Positions 6,139-12,312 of a stretch of DNA of 12,312 bases are shown piece after piece (the stretch's first letter is position 1; each line of letters starts with the position of its first letter). The stretch is from Candidatus Pacebacteria bacterium CG10_big_fil_rev_8_21_14_0_10_44_11 (lineage in GTDB: Bacteria > Patescibacteriota > Microgenomatia > UBA1400 > PJMF01). The notes under the pieces were generated by a model. That model did not search any database. It was not told where the DNA came from and saw only the letters and a program-made list of their open reading frames with translations. Made by a program: the position numbers and the translations under genes. The stretch spans positions 13,509 through 25,820 of the forward strand of contig PFDH01000030.1 of the NCBI GenBank assembly GCA_002772705.1, written 5' to 3'.

Positions 6139-6582
6139 TTACCACCCCTTCCTCTGGTTTTTAAGCACCAGTGTCGTTGAAACCGCTGGGTTGTGTTGAT
6201 GGACTATCTCTACCCTACCACCGATTTCTTGCATTAAGCTTGCTTTTTCTTTGAGATGTGGGGTGTGAGATGACACCGCCAAAATGTCTGGCTTAATTTT
6301 TTGCAATAATCGACGATGGTTGGCTGATTGACTAAACTTTTTTGGTAAAATCAAAATCTTACAAGCCAGCCCCAATTTTTCCAAATTGTGCTTGCGAACA
6401 GCTTGTTTATTAATTGGTCGACCAAATCCTTTTAACTCTCTCACCCGCTCATCGGATTCAATCGCAATAATCAGACTGCCCAAAGCCTTAGCTTTGTTCA
6501 AAAAAATCAGATGCTCTGAGTGCAAGAGATCAAAAACACCAGTGACCAGAACCAATGGTTGCTTATTTATTTGTTCAAGCAT
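6139..6582 (-). CDS. Cytidylyltransferase-like nucleotidyltransferase (RfaE2/TagD type)
   Basis: A 147-residue member of the HxGH nucleotidyltransferase superfamily, whose members join a nucleotide to a sugar- or alcohol-phosphate. The N-terminal signature VTGVFDLLHSEHLIFLNKAK holds both histidines (H21, H24) but has Glu where Gly is expected (HSEH). The following ESDERVRELKGFGRP (about 42-56) matches the substrate loop of RfaE2-like enzymes, and VSTTLVL near 134-140 resembles the C-terminal STT motif. The substrate cannot be assigned; ADP-heptose, CDP-glycerol and FAD-synthetase-like roles are possible. It is the first gene of an operon with radA. The ATG at 6582 is two bases after the predicted transcript start, with no Shine-Dalgarno. 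Confidence 0.82.
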   Translation of the reverse strand: MLEQINKQPLVLVTGVFDLLHSEHLIFLNKAKALGSLIIAIESDERVRELKGFGRPINKQAVRKHNLEKLGLACKILILPKKFSQSANHRRLLQKIKPDILAVSSHTPHLKEKASLMQEIGGRVEIVHQHNPAVSTTLVLKNQRKGW

Positions 6583-6585
6583 ACG

Positions 6586-6602
6586 GACTGATTGTAACAG
6601 TC
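6586..6602 (-). promoter_or_regulatory. Operon promoter inside a dyad
   Basis: On the minus strand TGT then TACAAT (6591-6599) forms an extended -10 whose predicted start (about 6584) lies two bases before the ATG. The -10 sits in a perfect dyad GACTG (6586-6590), 7 bases, CAGTC (6598-6602), so a repressor bound there would block the cytidylyltransferase-radA operon. The -35 is weak. Confidence 0.45.
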
Positions 6603-6679
6603 AAAGTTTTAAGAAAATAGTTGATTTACTCAGACCGCTGTTAATAAGCGTACAGTGACAGAATAATGCTGACACTCCA

Positions 6680-6708
6680 AGAACTTTTCCTAATAGAACT
6701 TTTCCTAA
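6680..6708. repeat. 14-base tandem repeat
   Basis: AGAACTTTTCCTAA occurs at 6680-6693 and again, identical, at 6695-6708, one base apart. It lies in the 155-base gap between the cytidylyltransferase operon and the upstream nucleotidyltransferase gene. The function is unknown. Confidence 0.55.
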
Positions 6709-6724
6709 ACCAACTGTGACTTTC

Positions 6725-6756
6725 AAAAAAAATCTAGTTAGCTTAATTTGTTAAGC
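6725..6756 (-). terminator. Possible terminator after the nucleotidyltransferase gene
   Basis: On the minus strand GCTTAA-CAAA-TTAAGC (6756-6741) forms a perfect 6-base stem that ends in the stop codon. Eight T follow (6732-6725), but 8 bases after the stem, which is further than usual. It is a weak call. Confidence 0.35.
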
Positions 6757-7682
6757 AATTTTTGCCACCGACTGTTTATCCAACTAACTGTATCCCTGGG
6801 ATGAAAAAAAGCCGCCTGTAAACTAACTTTTTCGCGAGTAATATGTGGTTGCATATACCAACGTTGTAGATAATAGGCACCGTTGTTAACTTGAGTTATG
6901 AGTTTTGTAGCCCAATTGATTCCTTCGCTCGCAGTTGTATCTAATTGATACTGAGCTGGCGGGAAATTTGGCAAGTAGTGTTTAATCCAGATGTTCTTTT
7001 TCAAAAACCGCTGATCAATACCACCCGTTGCCAACAACCACTTAGCCTGAACAACTTCATATGCTAGATAAACACCCCAACGATCTGGCTGTATCGCCAA
7101 CTCCGTCTCCTCCAACCATAAATTTAAACACCAGCTATTTTCCTCTTCGTGATTCCACGAGCGGCGTTTTCCTTTCAAAAACGAGAACAAAACAAGGATC
7201 GGCCGAACCAGCCACAACCGCTCACGCTGCACCACCACCATCAAGTCAGTATCGTCTTTTGCCTCCGCGTTCATCACCGAGACTGAGCCGGTCACCGCCA
7301 CCCCTGCAATCCAAGGAATTCGCCGACAAAAATCCAAAAACGGCTGTAGCTCGTTGAGTTTAGCCTGACTAAAAACCTCTCTTCTCTTTCTCACCTTGGC
7401 CAGATCAGCTGAAATACTGGCTAGCTGCCAAAATTGACCAGTTTTTCTAACTAACCCCAACTGCCTCAGCGCCGCCAAAGCCTTACCCACTGCCAAAGCC
7501 CCGCCTTTCGCCAGCAACCGGGGTACTGTCTTAGAAGTTGGCGCTAGTAACCGCTGCCCTATTTCTTCTTCGGTCAAAGGCTTGGAAAAAATATTCGAAT
7601 AACTCAGAGTCAACAAAATCTGTCGCGGTAGTACTGACATGAGCTGCATTATAACCAGCTGCGCCAAAAAAATATCAGTCAT
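6738..7682 (-). CDS. wHTH-nucleotidyltransferase domain protein
   Basis: A 314-residue protein resembling a family common in CPR genomes. Residues about 20-90 look like a winged-helix domain (ILLTLSYSNIFSKPLTEEEIG). Residues about 122-200 carry a polymerase-beta-type nucleotidyltransferase motif: TGS (131-133) followed by DDTDLMVVV with D144 and D146 as metal ligands, then RLWLVRPILVLF. The C-terminal FFHPRDT (292-298) is a recurring motif of this family. The substrate is unknown; such proteins may modify sugars, tRNA or a toxin-antitoxin partner. The annotated ATG at 7682 has no Shine-Dalgarno; Met15 (7640) is an alternative that places the start just before the conserved region and 7 bases after a perfect TATAAT. 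It lies 70 bases downstream of the solute-binding protein gene, same strand. Confidence 0.78.
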   Translation of the reverse strand: MTDIFLAQLVIMQLMSVLPRQILLTLSYSNIFSKPLTEEEIGQRLLAPTSKTVPRLLAKGGALAVGKALAALRQLGLVRKTGQFWQLASISADLAKVRKRREVFSQAKLNELQPFLDFCRRIPWIAGVAVTGSVSVMNAEAKDDTDLMVVVQRERLWLVRPILVLFSFLKGKRRSWNHEEENSWCLNLWLEETELAIQPDRWGVYLAYEVVQAKWLLATGGIDQRFLKKNIWIKHYLPNFPPAQYQLDTTASEGINWATKLITQVNNGAYYLQRWYMQPHITREKVSLQAAFFHPRDTVSWINSRWQKLLNKLS

Positions 7683-7733
7683 TGTTGAGAGCGTCTGCTA
7701 GCAATTATTGAGTGGCAACCGTGCCCAGAAATA

Positions 7734-7759
7734 GCAGTCAATTTTTAAAAAATCACTGC
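7734..7759. repeat. Near-perfect 26-base palindrome at the end of the solute-binding protein gene
   Basis: GCAGT (7734-7738) and ACTGC (7755-7759) flank ATTTTT (7741-7746) and AAAAAT (7748-7753). It starts within the stop region of the solute-binding protein gene. It lacks a following T-tract, so it would be an mRNA 3' stem or a processing site rather than a standard terminator. Confidence 0.4.
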
Positions 7760-9744
7760 GTGGTGGTTCCCGGCTCAATGCCGTATTGACGCAGAGTCTG
7801 TTTGACGCCTTGGTCTAAAGTTATCAGCACTTCTTCGACACTAGAGCCACCATTCAGCGCTGTCACCGCGTCTTCATAGTACTTGACAATCTGATCGTTC
7901 AAACCACCGTCATGGGTGGCCGAGCTCATGTACGAACCTTTGGCAAAAGGTGCGTCTTGCAAAAAGGCAGAGGCCACCGGATCCACAGCTAACTCATTAG
8001 CTAAATCTTTGCGTGAGTACATTTCACCAAATGGTCTTACCCCACTTTGTGTGGCATAAAGCTTTTTTTGCACTTCAGCACTACTTAAGTACTTTAAGAA
8101 TTTCCAGGCCGCATCTTTATTTTGGCTCTTAGAGCTCACGCCCTCTGCCCAAAAGTTGGCGGAGGCTATTCTGGTGTCATCAAGCTGAGGCATCGGCACG
8201 GTTTTGAACGGCAGGTTGGGGTTCATCTGCTTAATTTCTAAGGCTCTCCAGGATGGCGCAAAAATCATCGCCACGTCACCTCGAGCAAAAGCCACACTAG
8301 AAGCCGGCAACGTCTCGTCCCAAACATCGTCGGCTTTAGAAAAATTAACATAAAACTTTAAGGCGTCACTGGTTTCTGGTGAATTGGGATTTAACAAATC
8401 GGCTTTGTTCTGCATCATTAACACAGCCAGAATGTCAGAAAAGTGTTCAACATTACCAGCCGTACCCATGGCAATTCCTGCCCGCTTAATTGAATTCCCA
8501 GCCTTGACCGTTAACTTTGAGGCCACCGTTCGTAGGTCGGGCCAGGTTTTTGGCGGTTCTAGCACAGCCGTCGAGAAAATCTCTGTGTTATAAAACAAAG
8601 CCAAACCCTCATACATCAAAGGAATGCCAACCAACTGACCATTGACGTTTAACATTTGACTGGCGGCTGGATAAAAAGTTGATTGATAATCAGCCGAAGT
8701 CATGATGCTTGAAGGCAAAACCGAGAGTTCTGCTTTGAATATTGGCACCCAACTGGCATGATATCTAAAAATATCCGGTCCGTTTTCGCCTTGCACCAGT
8801 GCTGTCTGCAAGCGAACCCGATAATCCTGAGACGACTGTTTGGTGTAGTTAATGCTGACACCAGGATTTTGTTGTTCGTACGCTTTGATTACCTCAGTCA
8901 TTGTTTCTGTTGGTTCCCACAGACCCCAATACTCAAGCACTACACTAGGAGCAGGAGTGGTTGGGTTAGCGCCAGCAGCTGAGCGGTCAGCGCCAGTCGA
9001 AGAAGTTTTGATAGAAGTGGTTTGACTGCTGCCAAAAAATTTAAAAGCCACAAAACCGGCAACTGCTAGCAATAAAACGCCGCCCAAAATAAACGGCAGG
9101 AATCGAAAAATTGATTTTTGAGGCGCAGCAAACTCAGGTTTGTTGGTGTCTTTGCCCTTACCATCCTTATCCGTTGTCCCAGCAGCTGGTGGCGCCAGTG
9201 GCGCAATACCATACCCAGGAGCTAGGTTTGTCTTGGCCGGCGGCGGGGAAGCACCAGGCTGAGTAGCAGACGTCGGCAAGTTGGTGCTGGACATTGATTG
9301 TAGAGCACTGAGAGTTCGTGGCGGCGGTTGTGGAGCGCTGGGGGTAGCAATTTTTGGAGCTGGGGCTCCAGGCATTGTCGGTGCTCCCGGCAGTGCTGGC
9401 GGCGCTGTGTTAGTTAGATTTGTCCCCCCTACACCCAAATTTAATTGAGCTGACTGCATTGGCAACGGTGACCCAGGTCTGGCAATCGGAATCGGGCCAG
9501 CAGCCGTCATTGGCTGTTTACCAGGCATCGAGGCCTGAGGCATTGAAGGCACTGACGAAACAACTGGAGAATTTGACCGGCTCATACCCAAAGCAGTTGG
9601 AGTTGGTCTGAGTTGTGAGGTTGGCGGTTTGCCGGGCTGCAAAGATGACCCTGTCATTCCCCCCACACCTGGAATACCACTAATTGATGGCGCCGCCGGT
9701 TTGGGAATAGGAATTGCGGGTTTGGGCAAGGGTAGGTTGGGCAT
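7753..9744 (-). CDS. Membrane-anchored extracellular solute-binding protein with Pro-rich cytoplasmic tail
   Basis: A 663-residue protein whose residues about 267-655 form an ABC-type solute-binding domain of the sugar-binding family (EYWGLWEPTETMTEVI start, GPDIFRY near 322-328, AFARGDVAMIF near 485-495, WKFLKYLSS near 547-555). Such domains usually deliver oligosaccharides to an importer. Here there is no cleavable signal or lipobox: a membrane segment at about 214-236 (FRFLPFILGGVLLLAVAGFVAF) anchors it, and about 210 residues of Pro/Ala/Gly/Ser-rich low-complexity sequence precede it, predicted to be in the cytoplasm. No permease or ATPase gene is in the window. The ATG at 9744 lies 7 bases after a weak -10 (TAAACT) with no Shine-Dalgarno. 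The low-complexity tail makes the exact start uncertain, but several Met codons downstream would shorten only the tail. Confidence 0.88.
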   Translation of the reverse strand: MPNLPLPKPAIPIPKPAAPSISGIPGVGGMTGSSLQPGKPPTSQLRPTPTALGMSRSNSPVVSSVPSMPQASMPGKQPMTAAGPIPIARPGSPLPMQSAQLNLGVGGTNLTNTAPPALPGAPTMPGAPAPKIATPSAPQPPPRTLSALQSMSSTNLPTSATQPGASPPPAKTNLAPGYGIAPLAPPAAGTTDKDGKGKDTNKPEFAAPQKSIFRFLPFILGGVLLLAVAGFVAFKFFGSSQTTSIKTSSTGADRSAAGANPTTPAPSVVLEYWGLWEPTETMTEVIKAYEQQNPGVSINYTKQSSQDYRVRLQTALVQGENGPDIFRYHASWVPIFKAELSVLPSSIMTSADYQSTFYPAASQMLNVNGQLVGIPLMYEGLALFYNTEIFSTAVLEPPKTWPDLRTVASKLTVKAGNSIKRAGIAMGTAGNVEHFSDILAVLMMQNKADLLNPNSPETSDALKFYVNFSKADDVWDETLPASSVAFARGDVAMIFAPSWRALEIKQMNPNLPFKTVPMPQLDDTRIASANFWAEGVSSKSQNKDAAWKFLKYLSSAEVQKKLYATQSGVRPFGEMYSRKDLANELAVDPVASAFLQDAPFAKGSYMSSATHDGGLNDQIVKYYEDAVTALNGGSSVEEVLITLDQGVKQTLRQYGIEPGTTTQ

Positions 9745-9790
9745 AGGGTTAGTTTAGCTCTAGTCAGCGAGAAATCCTTCTGACAAAATA

Positions 9791-9807
9791 GTGCCATATT
9801 TAGGCAC
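9791..9807. promoter_or_regulatory. Inverted repeat in the divergent intergenic region
   Basis: GTGCC (9791-9795) and GGCAC (9803-9807) are 7 AT-rich bases apart, between the divergent solute-binding and VanW genes (gap 9745-9880). It is a candidate shared operator. A weak TAATAA -10 at 9868-9873 would start the VanW transcript at about 9880, one base before its ATG. Confidence 0.35.
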
Positions 9808-9880
9808 CTTCGCTACAACCAAACTACAGAAGCACTACTTACTTGGCTGAGCATTTCGACAACTGAGTAATAATAACATA

Positions 9881-11680
9881 ATGAAACCAGTGATGTGGAG
9901 AGTCACCCTCCAGCACTTTTTATCAACCAAGCGGCTGCCACTAGTGTTGAATAGCCTGGTAGTTTTTTTAGTTGTCGGCGCACTGTTTGGTTACTATCAA
10001 TTTACCAGCTCTCATCTGCCGCCCAACACCTATATAGATAGTATCCCCGTTGGTGGTTTGAGTTTTGAAGAGGCAGCTGAAAAGTTGACAACCAGCTTAC
10101 CAATTTTACCAAGTTCTAACGTCAGCGTAGAAGTCGAAGGCATTAGCGTTGCCTCAAGCACGGCTGAATTAGGCATGACCTATCAATTCCAAGCCATACT
10201 AACTCAATTACAACAGCAGTCGGTTGAGGGAAGCTTGTTGGATCAACTAATTTGGCGAATCAAACCCCTGCTTTCTGCCCAACACTATCAGGCTGCTCTG
10301 GCCTATGACCCAGAAAAAACCAACCGCCTGCTGGAGCTGCTCAATCAAAAAGTGACTTACCAAGGCGCAACGCCCTCTGCCAAGCTGGTGGTTAGCGGCA
10401 ATGCCAACAGTTTGGAAATTTTTCCTGGCCAAAAAGGCCGAGCCATTGATTTGGCTGCTACCCAAGCGGTGTTGTCAGCCCAGATTCCACCAGTGGCAAC
10501 TTTGTTGGCTGTGGTGGCCAGCACTTCTGGAGAATTAACAGAAGCCGAAGTTGCGCAATCACTTGAGCGAGCCAAAAAATTTGTTGGAAAATCAATTACT
10601 TTCACATTTGAAAACCAAGCGTATCTGATTGCGGACAAACAGCTAATTAGTTACTTGGCGCTACCAGACGGATACGATCTGAATCTGATTGCTACTAAAG
10701 TTGTTACTTTGGCTGCCGAAATTAACCGAGATCCTCAAGAACCTGTCTTTGAGTACAATCCAGACACTTTGCAAATTGCGGCTTTTTCCGCGCCCAGAGA
10801 CGGCCAAAAATTAAACGAACAAGCCACCATCATCCAGCTGCAGCAAGCTCTCCAGGATTTAGAAGCAACTTTAACCGGTTCAGAAGCAGAAAACCAAAGC
10901 TATGAGCTACTAGTGGCCACTACCCCACCAACAAAAAGTCTTGGGGAGACCAACAGGTTGGGTATTCAAGAACGGATTGGTTTTGGCGACAGCCACTACG
11001 ATCACTCCATTCCCAACCGCATTCACAACGTGGGCCTGACAACATCCAGAGTATCCGACACTCTTGTGGCACCAGGTGCAGAATTTTCATTCAACAAAAC
11101 CTTGGGGGATGTTTCTGCAGAAACTGGTTTTCGTTCGGCCTACGTCATCAAAAATGGCCAAACCGCTTTGGGTGACGGTGGCGGCGTTTGTCAAGTCAGC
11201 ACCACAGTTTTCCGCTCTGTCTTGAATGCCGGCCTCAAAGTCACCAGAAGAATTCCCCACAGCTACCGGGTTAGTTACTATGAATTGGACAAAAAGCCCG
11301 GGGTCGACGCCACCGTTTACGCTGGTAACACTGACTTTAGGTTTGTCAACGACACCGATCACTACGTTTTGCTCCACGGCGAAGCCGACAGCCGCAAACT
11401 GTATATGTTCTTTGAAATTTATGGCACCTCAGATGGCCGCACCGCCGAAATTGTTGACCATAAAACCTGGAACTATCGTCCTGCTCCAGCGCCAGAATAT
11501 ATTCCCGATCCCAGCTTGCCACCCGGAAAATTGCAACAGGTTGACTGGGCCGCTTCTGGTATTAGCGCCAGTTTTGTCAATGTGATTAAAGACAAGTTTG
11601 GCACTGTGATTAGAGAAGATAAATATACCTCAAATTACCGACCGTGGTCAGCTAAATATTTGCAGGGTGTGGCTCAATAA
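9881..11680 (+). CDS. VanW-domain surface protein with peptidoglycan-binding-like repeats
   Basis: A 599-residue protein with an N-terminal signal anchor at about 21-40 (LVLNSLVVFLVVGALFGYYQ). It then has two regions resembling the PG_binding_4 domain that often precedes VanW or YkuD (about 55-200 and 215-345). The VanW domain spans about 371-500, with the hallmark GDGGGVCQVSTT (431-442) and the later HSYRVSYY, DATVYAGNTDFRF run. VanW was first seen in a vancomycin-resistance cluster; its biochemical role is still unclear, but this architecture points to the cell wall. A C-terminal extension (about 510-599) ends in a short beta-rich segment. The start codon lacks a Shine-Dalgarno, in line with the leaderless pattern in this window. 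It is divergent from the solute-binding protein gene and not in an operon. Confidence 0.92.
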   Translation: MKPVMWRVTLQHFLSTKRLPLVLNSLVVFLVVGALFGYYQFTSSHLPPNTYIDSIPVGGLSFEEAAEKLTTSLPILPSSNVSVEVEGISVASSTAELGMTYQFQAILTQLQQQSVEGSLLDQLIWRIKPLLSAQHYQAALAYDPEKTNRLLELLNQKVTYQGATPSAKLVVSGNANSLEIFPGQKGRAIDLAATQAVLSAQIPPVATLLAVVASTSGELTEAEVAQSLERAKKFVGKSITFTFENQAYLIADKQLISYLALPDGYDLNLIATKVVTLAAEINRDPQEPVFEYNPDTLQIAAFSAPRDGQKLNEQATIIQLQQALQDLEATLTGSEAENQSYELLVATTPPTKSLGETNRLGIQERIGFGDSHYDHSIPNRIHNVGLTTSRVSDTLVAPGAEFSFNKTLGDVSAETGFRSAYVIKNGQTALGDGGGVCQVSTTVFRSVLNAGLKVTRRIPHSYRVSYYELDKKPGVDATVYAGNTDFRFVNDTDHYVLLHGEADSRKLYMFFEIYGTSDGRTAEIVDHKTWNYRPAPAPEYIPDPSLPPGKLQQVDWAASGISASFVNVIKDKFGTVIREDKYTSNYRPWSAKYLQGVAQ

Positions 11681-11685
11681 GTTTT

Positions 11686-11706
11686 AAGGTTGAAAATAGA
11701 CCTTTT
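11686..11706 (+). terminator. Weak hairpin after the VanW gene
   Basis: AAGGT (11686-11690) pairs with ACCTT (11700-11704) over a 9-base loop and is followed by TTAATT. The stem is only 5 pairs and the T-run is short, so termination here is tentative. Confidence 0.2.
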
Positions 11707-11707
11707 A

Positions 11708-11721
11708 ATTGATATATCAAT
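11708..11721. repeat. Perfect 14-base AT palindrome
   Basis: ATTGATATATCAAT is fully self-complementary and lies 12 bases upstream of the promoter of the next gene. It is a plausible dimeric-regulator site, but AT palindromes also occur by chance in such sequence. Confidence 0.35.
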
Positions 11722-11733
11722 ATATAATTAGAA

Positions 11734-11761
11734 TTGAATTTTTGATCTTTTGTGATATATT
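11734..11761 (+). promoter_or_regulatory. Promoter of the 3' partial gene
   Basis: TTGAAT (11734-11739), a 16-base spacer and TATATT (11756-11761) preceded by TGA give an extended -10 promoter. The predicted start is about 11768, leaving a leader of about 23 bases before the ATG at 11791. Confidence 0.5.
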
Positions 11762-11790
11762 TAGAGGATAGGTAAGGCTTACTGATATAC

Positions 11791-12312
11791 ATGACTCAAG
11801 TAGAAAGAGGATTTAGTTCTGTTTCGCAACTCGCTAATAAGATCGAGACCCACGCAATTGTCATAACTTTAGCGGGCGATCAAGTCTTAAAAAAACTTAG
11901 AGGCTGGAGTGAAGTATCCGAAACTATTCTGCCTGTTATCAGCGCATATTTTAGTCAACTCAAAGAAACTCTTAACAAGATTGCCGCTGAGATTGAAACT
12001 TCAGAACAAAGTTTAGGGATTGTTACTCCCCAACCAGAAAATGAAGAAACCAGCTCAATCCAAGCACCACCTATTAGCAAAGCTGAAACTGAAATACATA
12101 ATCCAACTGAGGTAGTGTTTTTCACCCTTGATGAAATTTCCATCATTGCCAATCGAATTGATCGTTCAGATCCTCCTAAAAAAGAGTGGAGTTCGCTGAG
12201 ATTTCGGTTCCCAATACTCAACCAGTTAATCAAGGTCAGTTTTAGCACCACGGTAGAAAAAGAAGGCGCTTTTGAAATCAAATTAAGTTCTGCTAGGAAC
12301 AATAGGCAGCAG
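11791..12312 (+). CDS. Unrecognised protein, 3' partial (runs off the window)
   Basis: From ATG at 11791 the frame stays open for 174 codons to the window end. I do not recognise the family. Residues about 1-75 look helical (VITLAGDQVLKKLRGW, ISAYFSQLKETLNKIAAEIE). A Glu/Pro/Ser-rich linker follows at about 76-107. A second segment (about 108-170) starts FFTLDEISIIANRIDRSD and looks like a mixed fold. No signal peptide or membrane segment is seen in this part. A purine-rich stretch (AGAGGATAGG) lies about 20 bases upstream, too far for a standard Shine-Dalgarno. Coding is supported by a good promoter at the right distance and by the long open frame. Confidence 0.65.
   Translation, partial: MTQVERGFSSVSQLANKIETHAIVITLAGDQVLKKLRGWSEVSETILPVISAYFSQLKETLNKIAAEIETSEQSLGIVTPQPENEETSSIQAPPISKAETEIHNPTEVVFFTLDEISIIANRIDRSDPPKKEWSSLRFRFPILNQLIKVSFSTTVEKEGAFEIKLSSARNNRQQ

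Noticed and set aside
9420..9611. A 63-codon plus-strand frame opposite the solute-binding protein gene.
   Set aside because: It is a shadow of the low-complexity Pro-rich coding region, with no promoter or ribosome binding site.
11955..12302. A 115-codon minus-strand frame near the right edge.
   Set aside because: It lies opposite the plus-strand partial gene, which has a well-placed promoter and more protein-like composition.

Overview
The window looks like a chromosomal segment of an uncultivated bacterium of the Patescibacteria (CPR) type. This is inferred from gene content: a FtsK/HerA/TraD-like ATPase with a long N-terminal region, a wHTH-nucleotidyltransferase of the 'GS...DxD ... FFHP' kind, a VanW-domain surface protein, a membrane-anchored orphan solute-binding protein and a sortase, all close together. 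TGA is used as a stop (solute-binding protein gene), so the code is ordinary table 11 and not the TGA=Gly code of Gracilibacteria/Absconditabacteria. No 16S or ribosomal protein gene is present, so the lineage cannot be fixed further.

Layout. 1-221: a two-way regulatory region with a strong leftward promoter (51-79) and a rightward promoter buried in repeats (163-215). 249-560 (+): small unknown protein. 656-1663 (-): sortase with a long cytoplasmic tail. 1664-2496: an 833-base gene-free island, rich in hairpins, with promoters and terminators on both strands. It holds a candidate ~290-nt structured RNA on the minus strand and a 131-base structured element bounded by 27-base inverted repeats. 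2497-4638 (+): TraD/HerA-like DNA-pumping ATPase. 4660-6582 (-): operon of a cytidylyltransferase-like protein and radA. 6738-7682 (-): nucleotidyltransferase-fold protein. 7753-9744 (-): solute-binding protein with a Pro-rich cytoplasmic tail. 9881-11680 (+): VanW-domain protein. 11791-12312 (+): start of an unrecognised gene cut by the window edge.

How the parts fit. Sortase, VanW protein and solute-binding protein are all predicted to be membrane-anchored and to act outside the membrane, so the segment has a cell-envelope flavour. RadA (recombination) and the TraD-like ATPase (DNA translocation) give it a DNA-handling side. No permease/ATPase partner for the solute-binding protein and no clear sortase substrate is seen here.

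Expression signals. Several first-of-transcript genes have a -10 element, often of the extended TGn type, only 6-10 bases before the start codon and no Shine-Dalgarno sequence, suggesting leaderless mRNAs. The one clearly operon-internal gene, radA, has a good Shine-Dalgarno sequence. The most promising undescribed content is the RNA island at 1664-2496.
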